Shown here: one piece after another, positions 8,446-17,748 of the stretch
How the letters are laid out: the number at the start of each line of letters is the position of its first letter
How positions within the stretch are numbered: the first letter of the stretch is position 1
Source of the DNA: Natronobacillus azotifigens
Lineage (GTDB): Bacteria; Bacillota; Bacilli; Bacillales; Amphibacillaceae
Assembly: GCF_026805325.1 (NCBI RefSeq)
Contig: NZ_JAPRAT010000002.1
Span: forward strand, 1-64,000
Length of the DNA: 64,000 nucleotides
Direction: 5' to 3'
The notes under the pieces: generated by a model
Databases searched by the model: none
Seen by the model: only the letters and a program-made list of their open reading frames with translations
What the model was told of the DNA's origin: nothing
Program-made: the position numbers and the translations under genes

Positions 8446-8618
8446 AGAATCATAGATATTGAAATACCCATAATTCTATTAATGTTTACAAAAATATAAA
8501 AAAAAATGCCCAATAGTTCTCAAACTTAATCGCTATTGTAGTATAATTAATATCGTTTGTAATTAGGGTTAAGTATTTTTTGTAAAATGTCTAATGGTGG
8601 AGAAGGGATGAATTTATT

Positions 8619-10697
8619 TTGACAACAAAGAGAAAAGGACGAAAAAAGGGGATAAGATGTAGATTAATATTTAGTTTTAGTATTATAGCCGTACTTCCAC
8701 TCCTTGTTATTGGTGGAATTGCCTATTATCAAGCATCGGTATCACTTGAACAAGAAGTAGGTCATAAAGTTGAAGATTTTGCTAGGGTTCAAATGGAAAA
8801 ACTTGATCGTACAATGTATGAAAGAACAAGAGATATACAAAATTTATCAGAAAGAAATGAAATTATCACATTTCAACAGAACGAGGAATCGTTAACCCCG
8901 TTTTTGGACCAACAACTAAATACTTTATCCTATTATGAGTCGTTCAGTATATATGACCTTAATGGGGTTGTAACAGATCAAACTAGTAATGAGCAAGTAA
9001 ATACATACAATCCAAATGATGCCTGGTGGACAGAAACGATTGATGCTGGATTAGCTTATTCAGATATTACATATGATAAAAATCTAGATAGGCACGTCAT
9101 TATTATCCACACAACTATATCTACTAATAATCGTACAATAGGACTTTTAGAAGCAAAATATAATGTTGAACATATTTGGGATGATGTTAATCATATTGTT
9201 TCGGAAAATAGCATTGTAGAATTAGTGAATAATGAAGGTACAAAGATTGCGGACACTGTCTCTAGCGCAAGTGTGATAGAATCTATTCAAAATGTAAACT
9301 CGAATGAAATTGATGCTACAACGAGCGCCAGTATCGTTGATGAGCAAATAGATCCGTCATCACGTATTTATCAGATCATTACGAATGCTGATGCAGGACA
9401 TACTGGTTTCATTAAAGATGAGAATAGTATAGGTGAAGAAGCGATGATCGGTTTCGCTACAAGCGCTGGATATCATACTTATCGCGGAAATAATTGGAGC
9501 CTAATTGTAAGTGAACCAACACAAGTAGCGTTGAGTTCGATTTCTCAACTAGGAAATATGATTTTATGGGTAACAGCTGCTACACTTTTGACCGTTACTG
9601 TACTTTCGATCTTCATTTCCAATAGTATTGCAAAGCCACTAATTAAATTAAAAAATCAAGCATTATTGGTGGCTAATGGTAATTTGGCGGAAAAAATTAT
9701 TGTCAAAGGTTCTGCAGAAATTCAATTATTAGCTGATGCAATGAACACAATGATTGATAACTTGCAAAAAACGATTAAACAGACGCATAAAGCATCAAAT
9801 CGAGTGGATCAACAGAGTAGTTCATTGAAGAAAATTTGTGGTGAACTTCAATCTGGTAGTGAACAGTTAACCTCGACAATGCAGGAGATTGCAGCAGGTG
9901 CGGAAAACCAAGCTAGTCATTCTGGTAACATTGTATCAGCTAGTCAAAAATTAGATGAGCAAATAAATGCGGTAAGCGAGCAAGCTGTTTTCATGGAACA
10001 ATCATCAAAAAATGTATGGAAACTATCTACGGATGGAACGAAGCAAATGGATTCTTCTCTAAATCAGATGAATCTGGTGAACTCTGCAGTTGAAAATGCT
10101 GTGGTTCGAGTCAAAGAATTGGAGGATCGAGCATCAGCTGTATCTGAATTAACAGAAGTAATCAACAATATTACCGAACAAACCAATTTACTAGCACTTA
10201 ATGCAGCAATAGAATCTGCTCGTGCAGGAGAGGCGGGTAAAGGATTCAATGTGGTAGCTAATGAGATCCGCAAACTTGCAGAACAAGTAAGTGGTTCGGC
10301 AGTTGATATTGCAAATGTAATTAGTGAGATGCAACAAGAGTCAAAAGAGTTAGGGCATTCTCTGCATGAAACTTTTGAACAAGCCGATAAAGGTGTTGCA
10401 GTAATCAAAGAGTCTGCCAACTTTTTTGCAGACATAAAGAAGGAAGTAGCTACCATGAATAAAAATATTGCAGTCGTAGCACAGGCTTTACTTTCTATTG
10501 AGAAAAATAGTAAGGAGATGAACAATGGGATCAACCAAATTGCAGCAGTATCTGAAGAAAGCACTGCAGGTATTGGAGAGACAGTAGCATTTATTCAAGA
10601 GCAACGAGATGTGGTTGAATATTTATCGGAACAGGCGCTTGGATTACAAGAGTTATCAAATCAACTACAAGAGATGATAAGTGCATTTAAAGTGTAA
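8619..10697 (+). CDS. Methyl-accepting chemotaxis protein
   Basis: A 692-residue transmembrane chemoreceptor. Residues ~17-37 form the first membrane helix. Residues ~38-305 are an extracellular dCache-type sensor (aromatic segment [20 protein letters not shown] is typical). The second helix is [20 protein letters not shown] at ~310-330, then a HAMP domain, then the cytoplasmic signalling helix pair. The hairpin tip reads [19 protein letters not shown] and [12 protein letters not shown], which contacts CheA/CheW. The start is TTG 8619 with GGAGAAGGGA ten bases upstream; the ATG at 8609 stops after four codons. Ligand is unknown. A single-gene unit flanked by repeats and a shared terminator. 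Confidence 0.93.
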   Translation: MTTKRKGRKKGIRCRLIFSFSIIAVLPLLVIGGIAYYQASVSLEQEVGHKVEDFARVQMEKLDRTMYERTRDIQNLSERNEIITFQQNEESLTPFLDQQLNTLSYYESFSIYDLNGVVTDQTSNEQVNTYNPNDAWWTETIDAGLAYSDITYDKNLDRHVIIIHTTISTNNRTIGLLEAKYNVEHIWDDVNHIVSENSIVELVNNEGTKIADTVSSASVIESIQNVNSNEIDATTSASIVDEQIDPSSRIYQIITNADAGHTGFIKDENSIGEEAMIGFATSAGYHTYRGNNWSLIVSEPTQVALSSISQLGNMILWVTAATLLTVTVLSIFISNSIAKPLIKLKNQALLVANGNLAEKIIVKGSAEIQLLADAMNTMIDNLQKTIKQTHKASNRVDQQSSSLKKICGELQSGSEQLTSTMQEIAAGAENQASHSGNIVSASQKLDEQINAVSEQAVFMEQSSKNVWKLSTDGTKQMDSSLNQMNLVNSAVENAVVRVKELEDRASAVSELTEVINNITEQTNLLALNAAIESARAGEAGKGFNVVANEIRKLAEQVSGSAVDIANVISEMQQESKELGHSLHETFEQADKGVAVIKESANFFADIKKEVATMNKNIAVVAQALLSIEKNSKEMNNGINQIAAVSEESTAGIGETVAFIQEQRDVVEYLSEQALGLQELSNQLQEMISAFKV

Positions 10698-10725
10698 GGA
10701 TAGCATTGTTAAAGGGGATAGATGT

Positions 10726-10759
10726 AAAAAAGGTATTTCTAGATAGAGTTACCTTTTTT
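10726..10759. terminator. Bidirectional terminator between chemoreceptor and convergent gene
   Basis: AAAAAAGGTA (10726-10735) pairs with TACCTTTTTT (10750-10759). The A-run and T-run on opposite sides allow termination from both strands. Confidence 0.85.
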
Positions 10760-10773
10760 CAATAAATATTAAT

Positions 10774-11106
10774 TCAACTAATTTTTGATTCATATTCTAT
10801 TTCTTTTAGTTCACTTAAACATTCTTCTAGACTGTCATATCCCTTTGGAAAGCTTCCGTTGTTGTTCATTTGTTTGAATGACCATATCGGAGTGAAGGGT
10901 AGTAAAAGTTGTTCAGATAATTTCATATACCTTAAGGAAATATAGTAAACGTTGTGGGAAGTCTCTATTTTATAGCCTAGTTTGATTATATCTGCAATAT
11001 CTTCTTCGTGAAAGAGAGACACGTTTTTAATAGTAGGTATATTCATAATTTCAGAAAATTTGTTTTTAAACTGGTTAATTACTTGATGTTTTGTTAATGT
11101 AGTCAT
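10774..11106 (-). CDS. Hypothetical protein, 110 residues
   Basis: I do not recognise the family. The product is soluble, mixed alpha/beta in appearance, with no signal peptide or membrane segment. A central YYISLRYMKLSEQLLLPF segment and an acidic C-terminal tail (EECLSELKEIEYESKIS) stand out. The longer frame from 11133 is not used, since AAGGAGG sits within it, eight bases ahead of ATG 11106 (MTTLTKHQVI). Convergent with the chemoreceptor and sharing its terminator. The frame is real by ribosome site and codon use; function unknown. Confidence 0.65.
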   Translation of the reverse strand: MTTLTKHQVINQFKNKFSEIMNIPTIKNVSLFHEEDIADIIKLGYKIETSHNVYYISLRYMKLSEQLLLPFTPIWSFKQMNNNGSFPKGYDSLEECLSELKEIEYESKIS

Positions 11107-11357
11107 ATCAATATTCCTCCTTATTATTTTCATTATTTCTTTTATTTAGTTTTTTTATACCTTAATAAGGAAAATGGTGTATTAATATGTTTATCGCAAT
11201 TCAATCAAGTCACTTGAGACGGAGTTTTGTTATCACAGCATTAATTTTGTTAGCATGAAAAAAATGAAGAATCAGGAAGGAATTTGCGCTTTCCCAGGAA
11301 ATATTTCCTCTTTCGTTTTGATATGTTAAAATAAGTTTCGGGTTGCATAGTTACATA
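11107..11357. other. Intergenic DNA, no gene seen
   Basis: Between the hypothetical gene and repeat copy 3. It contains a short palindrome, AGGAAATATTTCCT, near 11300, and a possible -10 (GTTAAAAT) near 11325 that may belong to yqjA upstream of the inserted repeat. No open frame with a ribosome site. Confidence 0.4.
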
Positions 11358-11539
11358 ATAAAGTGAAACTTCATTCAGTGGGGGTTTTTAAGTATTCGCC
11401 CACTGATTGTTAGCCCTAAAGGATGACCTAAAGGCCGTTGAACCATTCGGGGTCGCTAGCGTCCGTTACTCCCACTTAAATAACTTGCTTTTCTCGTTGT
11501 TTTGAAGTGGGAGTCTTACGGCCGATTACTCCGGGATAA
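11358..11539 (-). repeat. Interspersed ~180-bp structured repeat, copy 3 (reverse orientation)
   Basis: The only copy in this window on the minus strand. It begins at ATAAAGTGAAAC and ends at CCGGGATAA. The terminal-hairpin arms are slightly degenerate (one GGGCG, one CTGAATG). It lies in the 5' leader of the yqjA-like gene, 24 bp before its start codon. Confidence 0.93.
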
Positions 11540-11563
11540 ATCATAAAGAAAGGGGGATTTTGA

Positions 11564-12505
11564 GTGAAAATTGGTTATCGGACTTTAAAAACAGCATTGG
11601 CAGCACCATTTGCCATTTGGATAGCGGAATTATTGCAATTGGAATACCATGGATCAGCAGGAATTATTGCTGTACTGTGTATTCTTCCCACAAGAAAAAG
11701 TTCATTATTGACAGCATGGCATCGAATTGGTGCTGCTCTTGTATCGATTGTATATGCATATGTCATCTTTGAATTTGTCGGATATCATCCACTCTCGATT
11801 GGATTGTTATTATTATTATTTATTCCTCTTATGAGCTATCTAAAATTGGTACCAGGAATTGTAACCAGTTTAGTTGTTTTATTTCATTTTTACGTTGCAG
11901 AAAATGTTGGTTGGCCATTAATTGTTAATGAACTTGCTATACTTTTTGTAGGAATTGGTTCAGCATTATTAGTGAATATCTACATGCCAAGCCTAGATAA
12001 AGAATTACAACAAATTCAAAAAAACGTTGAACGTAATTATCAGAAGATTTTCAAAGGATTTGCCGCATATTTACATAGGGAGAATAAAGAATTACCAACA
12101 AGCGAGATCAGCTTAACAAAAAAGCTTTTTAATGAAGCGGAAGAATTGGTTCAACGTGATGTGGAGAATAACTTTTTTCGAGAAGAACATATTTACAAAG
12201 AATATTTCATCATGAGAAGAATGCAATTTGATATACTGGAGCGGATGATTCCATTAGTTAGTCCGTTAACAAAAACACTAAATCAATCGCATCGAATTGC
12301 AGATTTGTTTGATGATTTAGCAGATTCTATTTATCCGCAAAACACCGTTCAAGATCATCTCATAACTGTTCAAAAATTAAAAGAGCATTTTGAACAAGAT
12401 GAGTTACCAAAAACGAGACAGGAATTTGAAATAAGAGCAAATTTGTTTCGTTTACTGTATGAAATTGAACAATACCTCATCATAAAGAATAAAAGTTTAA
12501 CCTAG
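11564..12505 (+). CDS. yqjA: YqjA-like aromatic acid exporter family membrane protein
   Basis: A 313-residue protein with an N-terminal half of short hydrophobic helices (residues ~8-135) and a soluble alpha-helical C-terminal half (~140-313), including a coiled-coil-like stretch near KELQQIQKNVERNYQKIF. This is the layout of the ArAE_1 plus ArAE_1_C (former DUF939) family, to which B. subtilis YqjA belongs. Transport of aromatic or phenolic acids is inferred from the family name only. GTG start at 11564 with AAAGGGGGAT upstream. Repeat copy 3 sits immediately before the ribosome site. Confidence 0.8.
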   Translation: MKIGYRTLKTALAAPFAIWIAELLQLEYHGSAGIIAVLCILPTRKSSLLTAWHRIGAALVSIVYAYVIFEFVGYHPLSIGLLLLLFIPLMSYLKLVPGIVTSLVVLFHFYVAENVGWPLIVNELAILFVGIGSALLVNIYMPSLDKELQQIQKNVERNYQKIFKGFAAYLHRENKELPTSEISLTKKLFNEAEELVQRDVENNFFREEHIYKEYFIMRRMQFDILERMIPLVSPLTKTLNQSHRIADLFDDLADSIYPQNTVQDHLITVQKLKEHFEQDELPKTRQEFEIRANLFRLLYEIEQYLIIKNKSLT

Positions 12506-12565
12506 AATAAAGGGAGAGAAACTAGAGATAATAAGAGGAAAATGCAGTAGAATGAGGAGCATGGT

Positions 12566-13072
12566 ATGATCTTACGTCTTCTAACATTAGTAATGGTCTT
12601 GTCACCACTATGGCCGTTTGGTCAGAATCCAACTTTAAATGCACCACTTATTATTGTTAATACAAACTCAAATCAATTAGCGCATATCGATAAAGGTGAA
12701 GTTCAGACTGTCTATTCTGTCGCAACTGGAGTATCTCAGGAGCAAACACCTGATGGACTTCATACGATCACTGTAAAAGCTGAGAATCCTTATTATCGAA
12801 AAAAGAATATCCCAGGAGGTACACCAGAAAACCCTCTTGGAACAAGATGGATCGGTTTTGATGCGAAAGAAACAGATGGGCGCATTTATGGAATTCATGG
12901 AACAAATCAGCCAGAGTCGATTGGCGAGCATCGATCAAGTGGTTGTATTCGGATGCATAACGAAGAAGTAGAAGAGCTTTTTGATCAGATTATTATCGGA
13001 ACAAAGGTTTGGATTGTTTCTACCGTAGAAGATTTTGAAACGCTAGCAAAGGATATTGGAGCGACTCCATAA
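12566..13072 (+). CDS. L,D-transpeptidase (YkuD/ErfK domain)
   Basis: A 168-residue exported enzyme that forms 3-3 peptidoglycan cross-links or attaches proteins to the wall. An N-terminal hydrophobic segment (MILRLLTLVMVLSPLWPF) acts as signal or anchor. The rest is a single YkuD domain. The catalytic signature runs HGTNQPESIGEHRSSGCIRM, with the nucleophilic Cys in SGCIRM and the His in IHGT. No LysM domain is attached, unlike B. subtilis YkuD. ATG start with GAGGAG upstream. It ends in the hairpin terminator at 13120. Confidence 0.88.
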   Translation: MILRLLTLVMVLSPLWPFGQNPTLNAPLIIVNTNSNQLAHIDKGEVQTVYSVATGVSQEQTPDGLHTITVKAENPYYRKKNIPGGTPENPLGTRWIGFDAKETDGRIYGIHGTNQPESIGEHRSSGCIRMHNEEVEELFDQIIIGTKVWIVSTVEDFETLAKDIGATP

Positions 13073-13119
13073 AGGGAAACTTCTCCTGATGCGAAAGGTT
13101 AATTACAGAGAGAAATAAA

Positions 13120-13155
13120 AAAGAAACCCAAAATCACGAGAGGATGGGTTTCTTT
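13120..13155. terminator. Terminator after the L,D-transpeptidase
   Basis: AAAGAAACCCA (13120-13130) pairs perfectly with TGGGTTTCTTT (13145-13155). It can serve both the transpeptidase and the convergent small gene. Confidence 0.88.
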
Positions 13156-13216
13156 ACTATTTTATTGGCTAAATCGTCTGTAATGCTCTTGATTTAGCAC
13201 ATAAGGAGATCTCTCT

Positions 13217-13363
13217 TTATATAAAAGCAGCTAAACCTGCAGTTAGTGTTGTTAACACCATAGCAATAATCATTAAATATACAATTAATTTGTTTCTTTT
13301 TTCGCGTTTAGATAGTTTTCTTGGTTGATTCGGTTTTTGGTTTGATTGCTTGCTTTTACCCAT
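13217..13363 (-). CDS. Prli42-like stressosome-associated membrane miniprotein
   Basis: A 48-residue protein beginning MGKSKQSNQKPN. It has a basic, Lys/Arg/Gln-rich N-terminal half (SKREKRNK) followed by one membrane helix (LIVYLMIIAMVLTTLTAGLAAFI) that ends at the C terminus. This is the build of Prli42, which tethers the stressosome protein RsbR to the membrane in Listeria. The start at 13363 is set by TAAGGAGGCGGG just upstream; the upstream in-frame extension has no ribosome site. Identity rests on the short 'VYLM..AMV..TL..G' pattern, so it is a moderate call. Confidence 0.6.
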   Translation of the reverse strand: MGKSKQSNQKPNQPRKLSKREKRNKLIVYLMIIAMVLTTLTAGLAAFI

Positions 13364-13522
13364 TGTATCCCGCCTCCTTAAATCCACTCTTCTTACTATT
13401 TTTATTTTATCGCGAAATGAGTCTAGGCACAAGTATTATTGTACGAACAAATTGACAAAATCCATTTCTTTCGCTAACGTACTACACAGACGATAAATCT
13501 TGATATAGAAAGGGAAATCACG

Positions 13523-14653
13523 ATGCTAAATAAAAAGAGACTAATTGATGAGTTTATTGAGTTGATCCAAATTGATTCTGAAACAACAGAAGAAAGTGAA
13601 ATTGCAGAAAAACTAAAAGATAAATTCACAAAATTAGGGTTATCTGTGAAGGAAGATAACAGTAAAAAAGAAACAGGTCATGGAGCAGGTAATCTGATCT
13701 GTACATTAAAAGGAACGAAAACGGACGTAGAACAGATTTATTTCACCTCTCATATGGATACGGTAGTTCCTGGTAAAGGAATTCAGCCATCGATTAAAGA
13801 AGATTATATTGTTTCAGATGGTACAACGATTTTAGGTGCTGATGATAAAGCAGGGATTGCTGCCATGATTGAATCGATTCTTGTATTGAAAGAGTCTAAT
13901 CGTAATTATGGTGACATACAATTCGTTATCACCGTAGGAGAAGAGTCTGGACTTGTTGGTGCAAAAGCATTGGATGCAAGTTTATTGCATGCAGCGTTTG
14001 GTTATGCGCTAGACAGTGATGGGAAAGTTGGCGATATTATTGTTGCCGCACCAACGCAAACCAAAGTTTTTGCTAGAGTAAAAGGAAAAACCGCACATGC
14101 CGGCGTGGCTCCAGAACGAGGGGTATCAGCTATCACAATCGCTTCAAAAGCAATTGCTAAAATGCCGCTTGGAAGAATTGACGAAGAAACAACAGCAAAT
14201 ATCGGACGATTTGAAGGTGGACAAAAGACCAATATCGTTTGTGATTATGTAGAGGTTTTGGCAGAAGCACGTTCATTAGAAGCAGAAAAAATGAATCAAC
14301 AAGTTGCTCTCATGGAAAAAGCATTTCATGATGCAGCCAGTGAAATGGGTGGGGAAGTAGAAGTAGAGACGACATTAATGTACCCAGGCTATAAGCAAGA
14401 AGCTGGGGATCAAGTGGTCGAAATTGCAAGAGCTGCAGCTAAAAGAATTGGAAGAAAGAGTGAACTGAAACAAAGTGGTGGTGGCAGTGACGCGAATGTT
14501 ATTGCAAGTTATGGTATCCCTACCGTTAATTTAGCAGTTGGGTATGAAGATATTCATACAACAAATGAGCGGATGTCCATAACCGAATTGGTGAAAATAA
14601 CCGAATTGGTTTTGGCAATTATTGAAGAAGTTTCAAATACAACAAATGATTAA
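13523..14653 (+). CDS. yqjE: M20-family peptidase YqjE (peptidase T-like)
   Basis: A 376-residue metallopeptidase of the PepT-like M20/M42 group. Metal ligands are visible in order: HMDTVVPG (His-Asp), GADDKAGIAA (bridging Asp), GEESGLVGA (catalytic and metal-binding Glu pair), and a C-terminal IHTTNE His. The lid domain, with GKTAHAGVAPERG, lies in the middle. It probably trims di- or tripeptides in the cytoplasm; the substrate is not known. ATG start with AAAGGGAAATC upstream. Monocistronic with a strong terminator. Confidence 0.88.
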   Translation: MLNKKRLIDEFIELIQIDSETTEESEIAEKLKDKFTKLGLSVKEDNSKKETGHGAGNLICTLKGTKTDVEQIYFTSHMDTVVPGKGIQPSIKEDYIVSDGTTILGADDKAGIAAMIESILVLKESNRNYGDIQFVITVGEESGLVGAKALDASLLHAAFGYALDSDGKVGDIIVAAPTQTKVFARVKGKTAHAGVAPERGVSAITIASKAIAKMPLGRIDEETTANIGRFEGGQKTNIVCDYVEVLAEARSLEAEKMNQQVALMEKAFHDAASEMGGEVEVETTLMYPGYKQEAGDQVVEIARAAAKRIGRKSELKQSGGGSDANVIASYGIPTVNLAVGYEDIHTTNERMSITELVKITELVLAIIEEVSNTTND

Positions 14654-14659
14654 TTTGAA

Positions 14660-14693
14660 AATCAGCTGATGAGTGTAGTCAGCTGATTTTTTT
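14660..14693 (+). terminator. Terminator after yqjE
   Basis: AATCAGCTGA (14660-14669) pairs with TCAGCTGATT (14679-14688), followed by TTTTT. Confidence 0.9.
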
Positions 14694-14872
14694 ATGCCTG
14701 ATTAATGAAGAGAATAAAAGAGTGTATATCAGTTTTGATATTTAAAGGAAAATTAATACAAATCACAGAAACTATGATAAACTAAGGTTATCTCAATTCA
14801 ATATTTAGATGCATGTCTCGTTCAACGAAGTATTATTACAGGACACTAATTAAATTATAGGGAGGTATAGTT

Positions 14873-15157
14873 ATGTGGATGATATTAGGAGTTATTGCTA
14901 TAATAGCAACTATTACAAATCTTTATATGTATAAGTCTGGTAAGGATTATAAGCTTGCTATGGCAATGGGATTGTCATTTACAGCATTAACACTTTGTGC
15001 ACAATACAGTCTTGTGTCGGGGTGGGTAGAAGAGGGAGATTGGTCTGCTTTAATGGATGTAGTACCAAGCATGGAAATGACATTATGGTTTTTGACAATT
15101 ATTTCAATCTTGATAAATATAGCACCAATACTTTTAGAAAGAAAAAATAAGAAATAA
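14873..15157 (+). CDS. Small membrane protein of unknown function, first gene of a pair
   Basis: A 94-residue protein with three predicted membrane helices: residues 2-20, ~29-50 and ~70-90, ending in a basic tail (LERKNKK). I do not recognise a named family. The GGGAGG nine bases before ATG is a strong ribosome site. Its stop overlaps the start of the next small membrane gene (TAATG), so the two are translationally coupled. The pair sits between yqjE and dinB, where I recall no equivalent in B. subtilis. Confidence 0.75.
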   Translation: MWMILGVIAIIATITNLYMYKSGKDYKLAMAMGLSFTALTLCAQYSLVSGWVEEGDWSALMDVVPSMEMTLWFLTIISILINIAPILLERKNKK

Positions 15158-15372
15158 TGACTCAAGAACAAAAGAAGACTCATTTTAAAGGGATGCAGTG
15201 GTTTGGATTTTTCGTTGTCATATTATCGTTAGTAGTAGATACAAGTATCGTCCGACCTAAAAATGGTCCAGGACCTATATTAGGTTTTTCGTATTTAACT
15301 TCCTTAGGTATTCTAATAGGTACAATACTCACATTTATTTATATTTATAAAGAAAAGAAAATGAAAAATTAA
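15157..15372 (+). CDS. Small membrane protein of unknown function, second gene of a pair
   Basis: A 71-residue protein with two predicted helices (residues ~13-30 and ~44-65) separated by a Pro/Gly-rich loop, RPKNGPGPILGF. It has no ribosome site of its own beyond the coding end of its partner, and its ATG overlaps that partner's TAA. Basic C-terminal tail (KEKKMKN). Function unknown; coupling suggests a two-subunit membrane complex. A long-stem terminator follows at 15421. Confidence 0.7.
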   Translation: MTQEQKKTHFKGMQWFGFFVVILSLVVDTSIVRPKNGPGPILGFSYLTSLGILIGTILTFIYIYKEKKMKN

Positions 15373-15420
15373 TTCTTTAACTAAAATGGCGTTAGTCAAA
15401 GGGTAAATAGATTTAAAAGT

Positions 15421-15455
15421 AAAAACACGACTTTTAAATCGGAAGTCGTGTTTTT
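15421..15455. terminator. Terminator after the membrane-protein pair
   Basis: AAAAACACGACTT (15421-15433) pairs perfectly with AAGTCGTGTTTTT (15443-15455). Confidence 0.9.
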
Positions 15456-15518
15456 CGCAAGCTGTTTTCCTTTTTCATTCAATGTTTCTTGTTTTAAGAC
15501 AAGCATGGTGAATCATGT

Positions 15519-15540
15519 TATAATAGAAGAACTAATGTTC
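15519..15540 (+). promoter_or_regulatory. -10 element and LexA-box-like operator of dinB
   Basis: TATAAT (15519-15524) is followed five bases later by the palindrome GAACTAATGTTC (15529-15540). The Bacillus SOS box is CGAAC-N4-GTTCG. All eight inner core bases match; only the outermost C and G are replaced. Position at the expected transcription start fits LexA repression. Confidence 0.6.
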
Positions 15541-15558
15541 CTGAGAAGGAAGATGACG

Positions 15559-16806
15559 ATGACACGATGGTATCCGAAAAATGGAAGAGTTATCTTTCAT
15601 GTTGATATGAACAGTTTTTATGCATCCGTTGAGGCGGCCTATAATCCAGATTTAAAGGGAAAACCGCTGGCCATTGCTGGTAATCCGGAAGAGCGAAGAG
15701 GGATTATTGTAACGAGTAGTTATGAAGCACGAGCAAAAGGTGTCAAAACAACGATGCCTCTTTGGCAAGCAAAAAAATTATGTCCAGAGTTAATTGTCAT
15801 GCGTCCAAACTTTGAACGATATCGAAAAGCATCCAGTGAAATATTTAAAATGATGGCAGAAATAACCCCTTATGTTCAACCAGTCTCGATTGATGAAGGT
15901 TATCTAGATATTACCGATTGTCATGAGCAGGGTTCACCATTAGAAATTGCTGAACAATTACAAGCAAAGATTCTTAATGAATTAGATCTCCCATGTAGCA
16001 TAGGGATTGCTCCCAACAAATTTCTAGCAAAAATGGCATCCGATATGAAAAAGCCAATGGGAATAACTGTTCTTCGTAAAAGAGATTTACCACAAAAGTT
16101 ATGGCCATTAGCTATTGGAGAAATGTATGGAGTTGGAGAGAAGACTGCGGAAAAATTAAATAAGCTCGATATCTATACGATTGGGGATTTGGTTGGTTCA
16201 GATCTTTTTCAATTGAAAAGAGTGCTGGGAATTAATGGAGAAAGACTTCAAAATCGGGCTAAAGGAATTGATAGTAGTCCAGTTGATCCGGATGCTATCT
16301 ATGATTTTAAAAGTATTGGTAACTCAGAAACATTGCGTGAAGATACAACAGATGATAATGTTATTAAACCATTATTTCGTAAATTATCAAGAAAAGTATC
16401 GGTACGTTTAAAGCGTAAAAAGGTTGTCGGTCAAACGTTACAAGTGATGATTCGTTATGACGATCGTAAAACCATTACAAGAAGTATCACGCAATCCAAT
16501 TTTTTAGAAGAGGAAGACGAGATCTTCTCACTCGCTTATGATTTATTTGAAAAACATTGGTCTGGTGACCCAATACGATTATTAGGCGTGACGGTGCAAA
16601 GCTTAGTGGAGAAAAAAGAGATTTCCGAGCAATTGGACTTGTTTAGTTATCAAAAAGAAACAAAAAATGAGAAATTAATCGATGTTATGAATAAATTGAC
16701 AAGCAAATATGGAAAAAATATTTTTCAAAAGTCTGAGGTACAAGAAGACCGTTCTCAACCACGGACAAGTTTTCAAAAAGATTTTTTAGATGATTATCGA
16801 AAATAG
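15559..16806 (+). CDS. dinB: DNA polymerase IV (Y-family translesion polymerase)
   Basis: A 415-residue error-prone polymerase. The catalytic palm carries HVDMNSFYASVE and SIDEGYLDI (metal-binding acids). The finger loop is YEARAKGVKTTMP, the thumb has an HhH-like GVGEKTAEKLNKL, and the little finger runs to ~350. The tail contains EQLDLFSYQKE, matching the beta-clamp binding motif QL.LF. The start was placed at ATG 15559 because AGAAGGA lies eight bases ahead; longer in-frame starts overlap the promoter and the operator. It corresponds by position to B. subtilis yqjH (polY1). The 3' end is inside a convergent terminator. Confidence 0.92.
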   Translation: MTRWYPKNGRVIFHVDMNSFYASVEAAYNPDLKGKPLAIAGNPEERRGIIVTSSYEARAKGVKTTMPLWQAKKLCPELIVMRPNFERYRKASSEIFKMMAEITPYVQPVSIDEGYLDITDCHEQGSPLEIAEQLQAKILNELDLPCSIGIAPNKFLAKMASDMKKPMGITVLRKRDLPQKLWPLAIGEMYGVGEKTAEKLNKLDIYTIGDLVGSDLFQLKRVLGINGERLQNRAKGIDSSPVDPDAIYDFKSIGNSETLREDTTDDNVIKPLFRKLSRKVSVRLKRKKVVGQTLQVMIRYDDRKTITRSITQSNFLEEEDEIFSLAYDLFEKHWSGDPIRLLGVTVQSLVEKKEISEQLDLFSYQKETKNEKLIDVMNKLTSKYGKNIFQKSEVQEDRSQPRTSFQKDFLDDYRK

Positions 16807-16834
16807 CGAAGCATTAATTTGCTTCGCTATTTGT
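16802..16834. terminator. Bidirectional terminator containing both dinB and rnz stop codons
   Basis: AATAGCGAAGC pairs with GCTTCGCTATT across a short AT loop. The dinB TAG (16804-16806) lies in the left arm and the rnz stop (16814-16816) in the loop, so the two genes are separated by only seven bases. Confidence 0.85.
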
Positions 16835-17746
16835 AATTTGAAAGGAATCAAAATCATTAGCAATTGTAGTATTCGAAAAGATCGTTGTGGCTTCTTGAAT
16901 AAGTTGTTGCAGTGCTTTCCCTTGGTATCGAGATGAAATATGGGTCAACACTAAGCTTTTTACATTAGCTGAAGCAGCTAGATTTGCAGCTTGTTCAGTT
17001 GTACTATGAAAATAGGTGTGTGCTAACCGATGATCTGCAGCTTGAAATGTTGCTTCATGCACTAAAAGGTCACTTCCATTAACAAATGGTATTAATTCTT
17101 TGAAATACCTTGTATCACCAATAATGGAAATGACTCTACCTTGTTTATTTTGACCAATAAAATCTTTACGTTCAATGATTTTACCATCGGGTAGAAAGGT
17201 TTGTTCATTTTCTTTAATCTGTTGGTAGATTGGTCCTGGATTGATTCCCAAGTCCTTTAATTTATCAACAAGTAATTGGCCAGGTAAATCTTTCTCTGTA
17301 ATACGATAACCATAAGAAGGTACCTTATGATCTAATTCTAAACATTGGATAGTAAACTGCTCATCTTCAAACACGATGCCTTCTGCTACAGTCTGAAAAT
17401 AAAGTGGATAAGTTAGCTGTGTACCACTAATTTGCAAGCTTGTTCTTACATATTCTTCTATGCCTTCTGGTCCGTACACGGTAAGCGGTGTAATTCCATC
17501 TTGAAAAGATCGACTACTCAGTATCCCGGGGAGACCATAGATATGGTCCCCGTGTAAATGGGTAATGAATATTTTTTCGAGCTTTCTTGGACGAATGGAC
17601 GTGTGTAAGATTTGATGTTGGGTTGCTTCTCCACAATCAAATAACCAAACGGAACCACGTTCCTGTAAAAGCTCTAATGCCATTGCACTAACGTTCCTTT
17701 CCTTGGAAGGAATTCCGGCACCGGTGCCTAAGAATCTTAACTCCAT
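16814..17746 (-). CDS. rnz: Ribonuclease Z (tRNA 3'-processing endonuclease)
   Basis: A 310-residue metallo-beta-lactamase-fold endonuclease that removes 3' trailers from tRNA precursors lacking an encoded CCA. The zinc signature [13 protein letters not shown] (HxHxDH) is present, with further ligands in GDTRY, VHEATF and THISSRY. Start at 17746 (MELRFLGTG) is preferred over 17758 because GGATGG precedes it and family members begin MEL.FLGTG. It overlaps no neighbour and is three bases downstream of namA, so the two are probably co-transcribed. Confidence 0.92.
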   Translation of the reverse strand: MELRFLGTGAGIPSKERNVSAMALELLQERGSVWLFDCGEATQHQILHTSIRPRKLEKIFITHLHGDHIYGLPGILSSRSFQDGITPLTVYGPEGIEEYVRTSLQISGTQLTYPLYFQTVAEGIVFEDEQFTIQCLELDHKVPSYGYRITEKDLPGQLLVDKLKDLGINPGPIYQQIKENEQTFLPDGKIIERKDFIGQNKQGRVISIIGDTRYFKELIPFVNGSDLLVHEATFQAADHRLAHTYFHSTTEQAANLAASANVKSLVLTHISSRYQGKALQQLIQEATTIFSNTTIANDFDSFQITNSEAN

Positions 17747-17748
17747 TC

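Noticed and set aside
10064..10564. 166-codon antisense open frame opposite the chemoreceptor
   Set aside because: It lies opposite the low-complexity, Ser/Ala/Glu-rich signalling helix and has no ribosome site. Frame openness follows from codon use of the sense gene.
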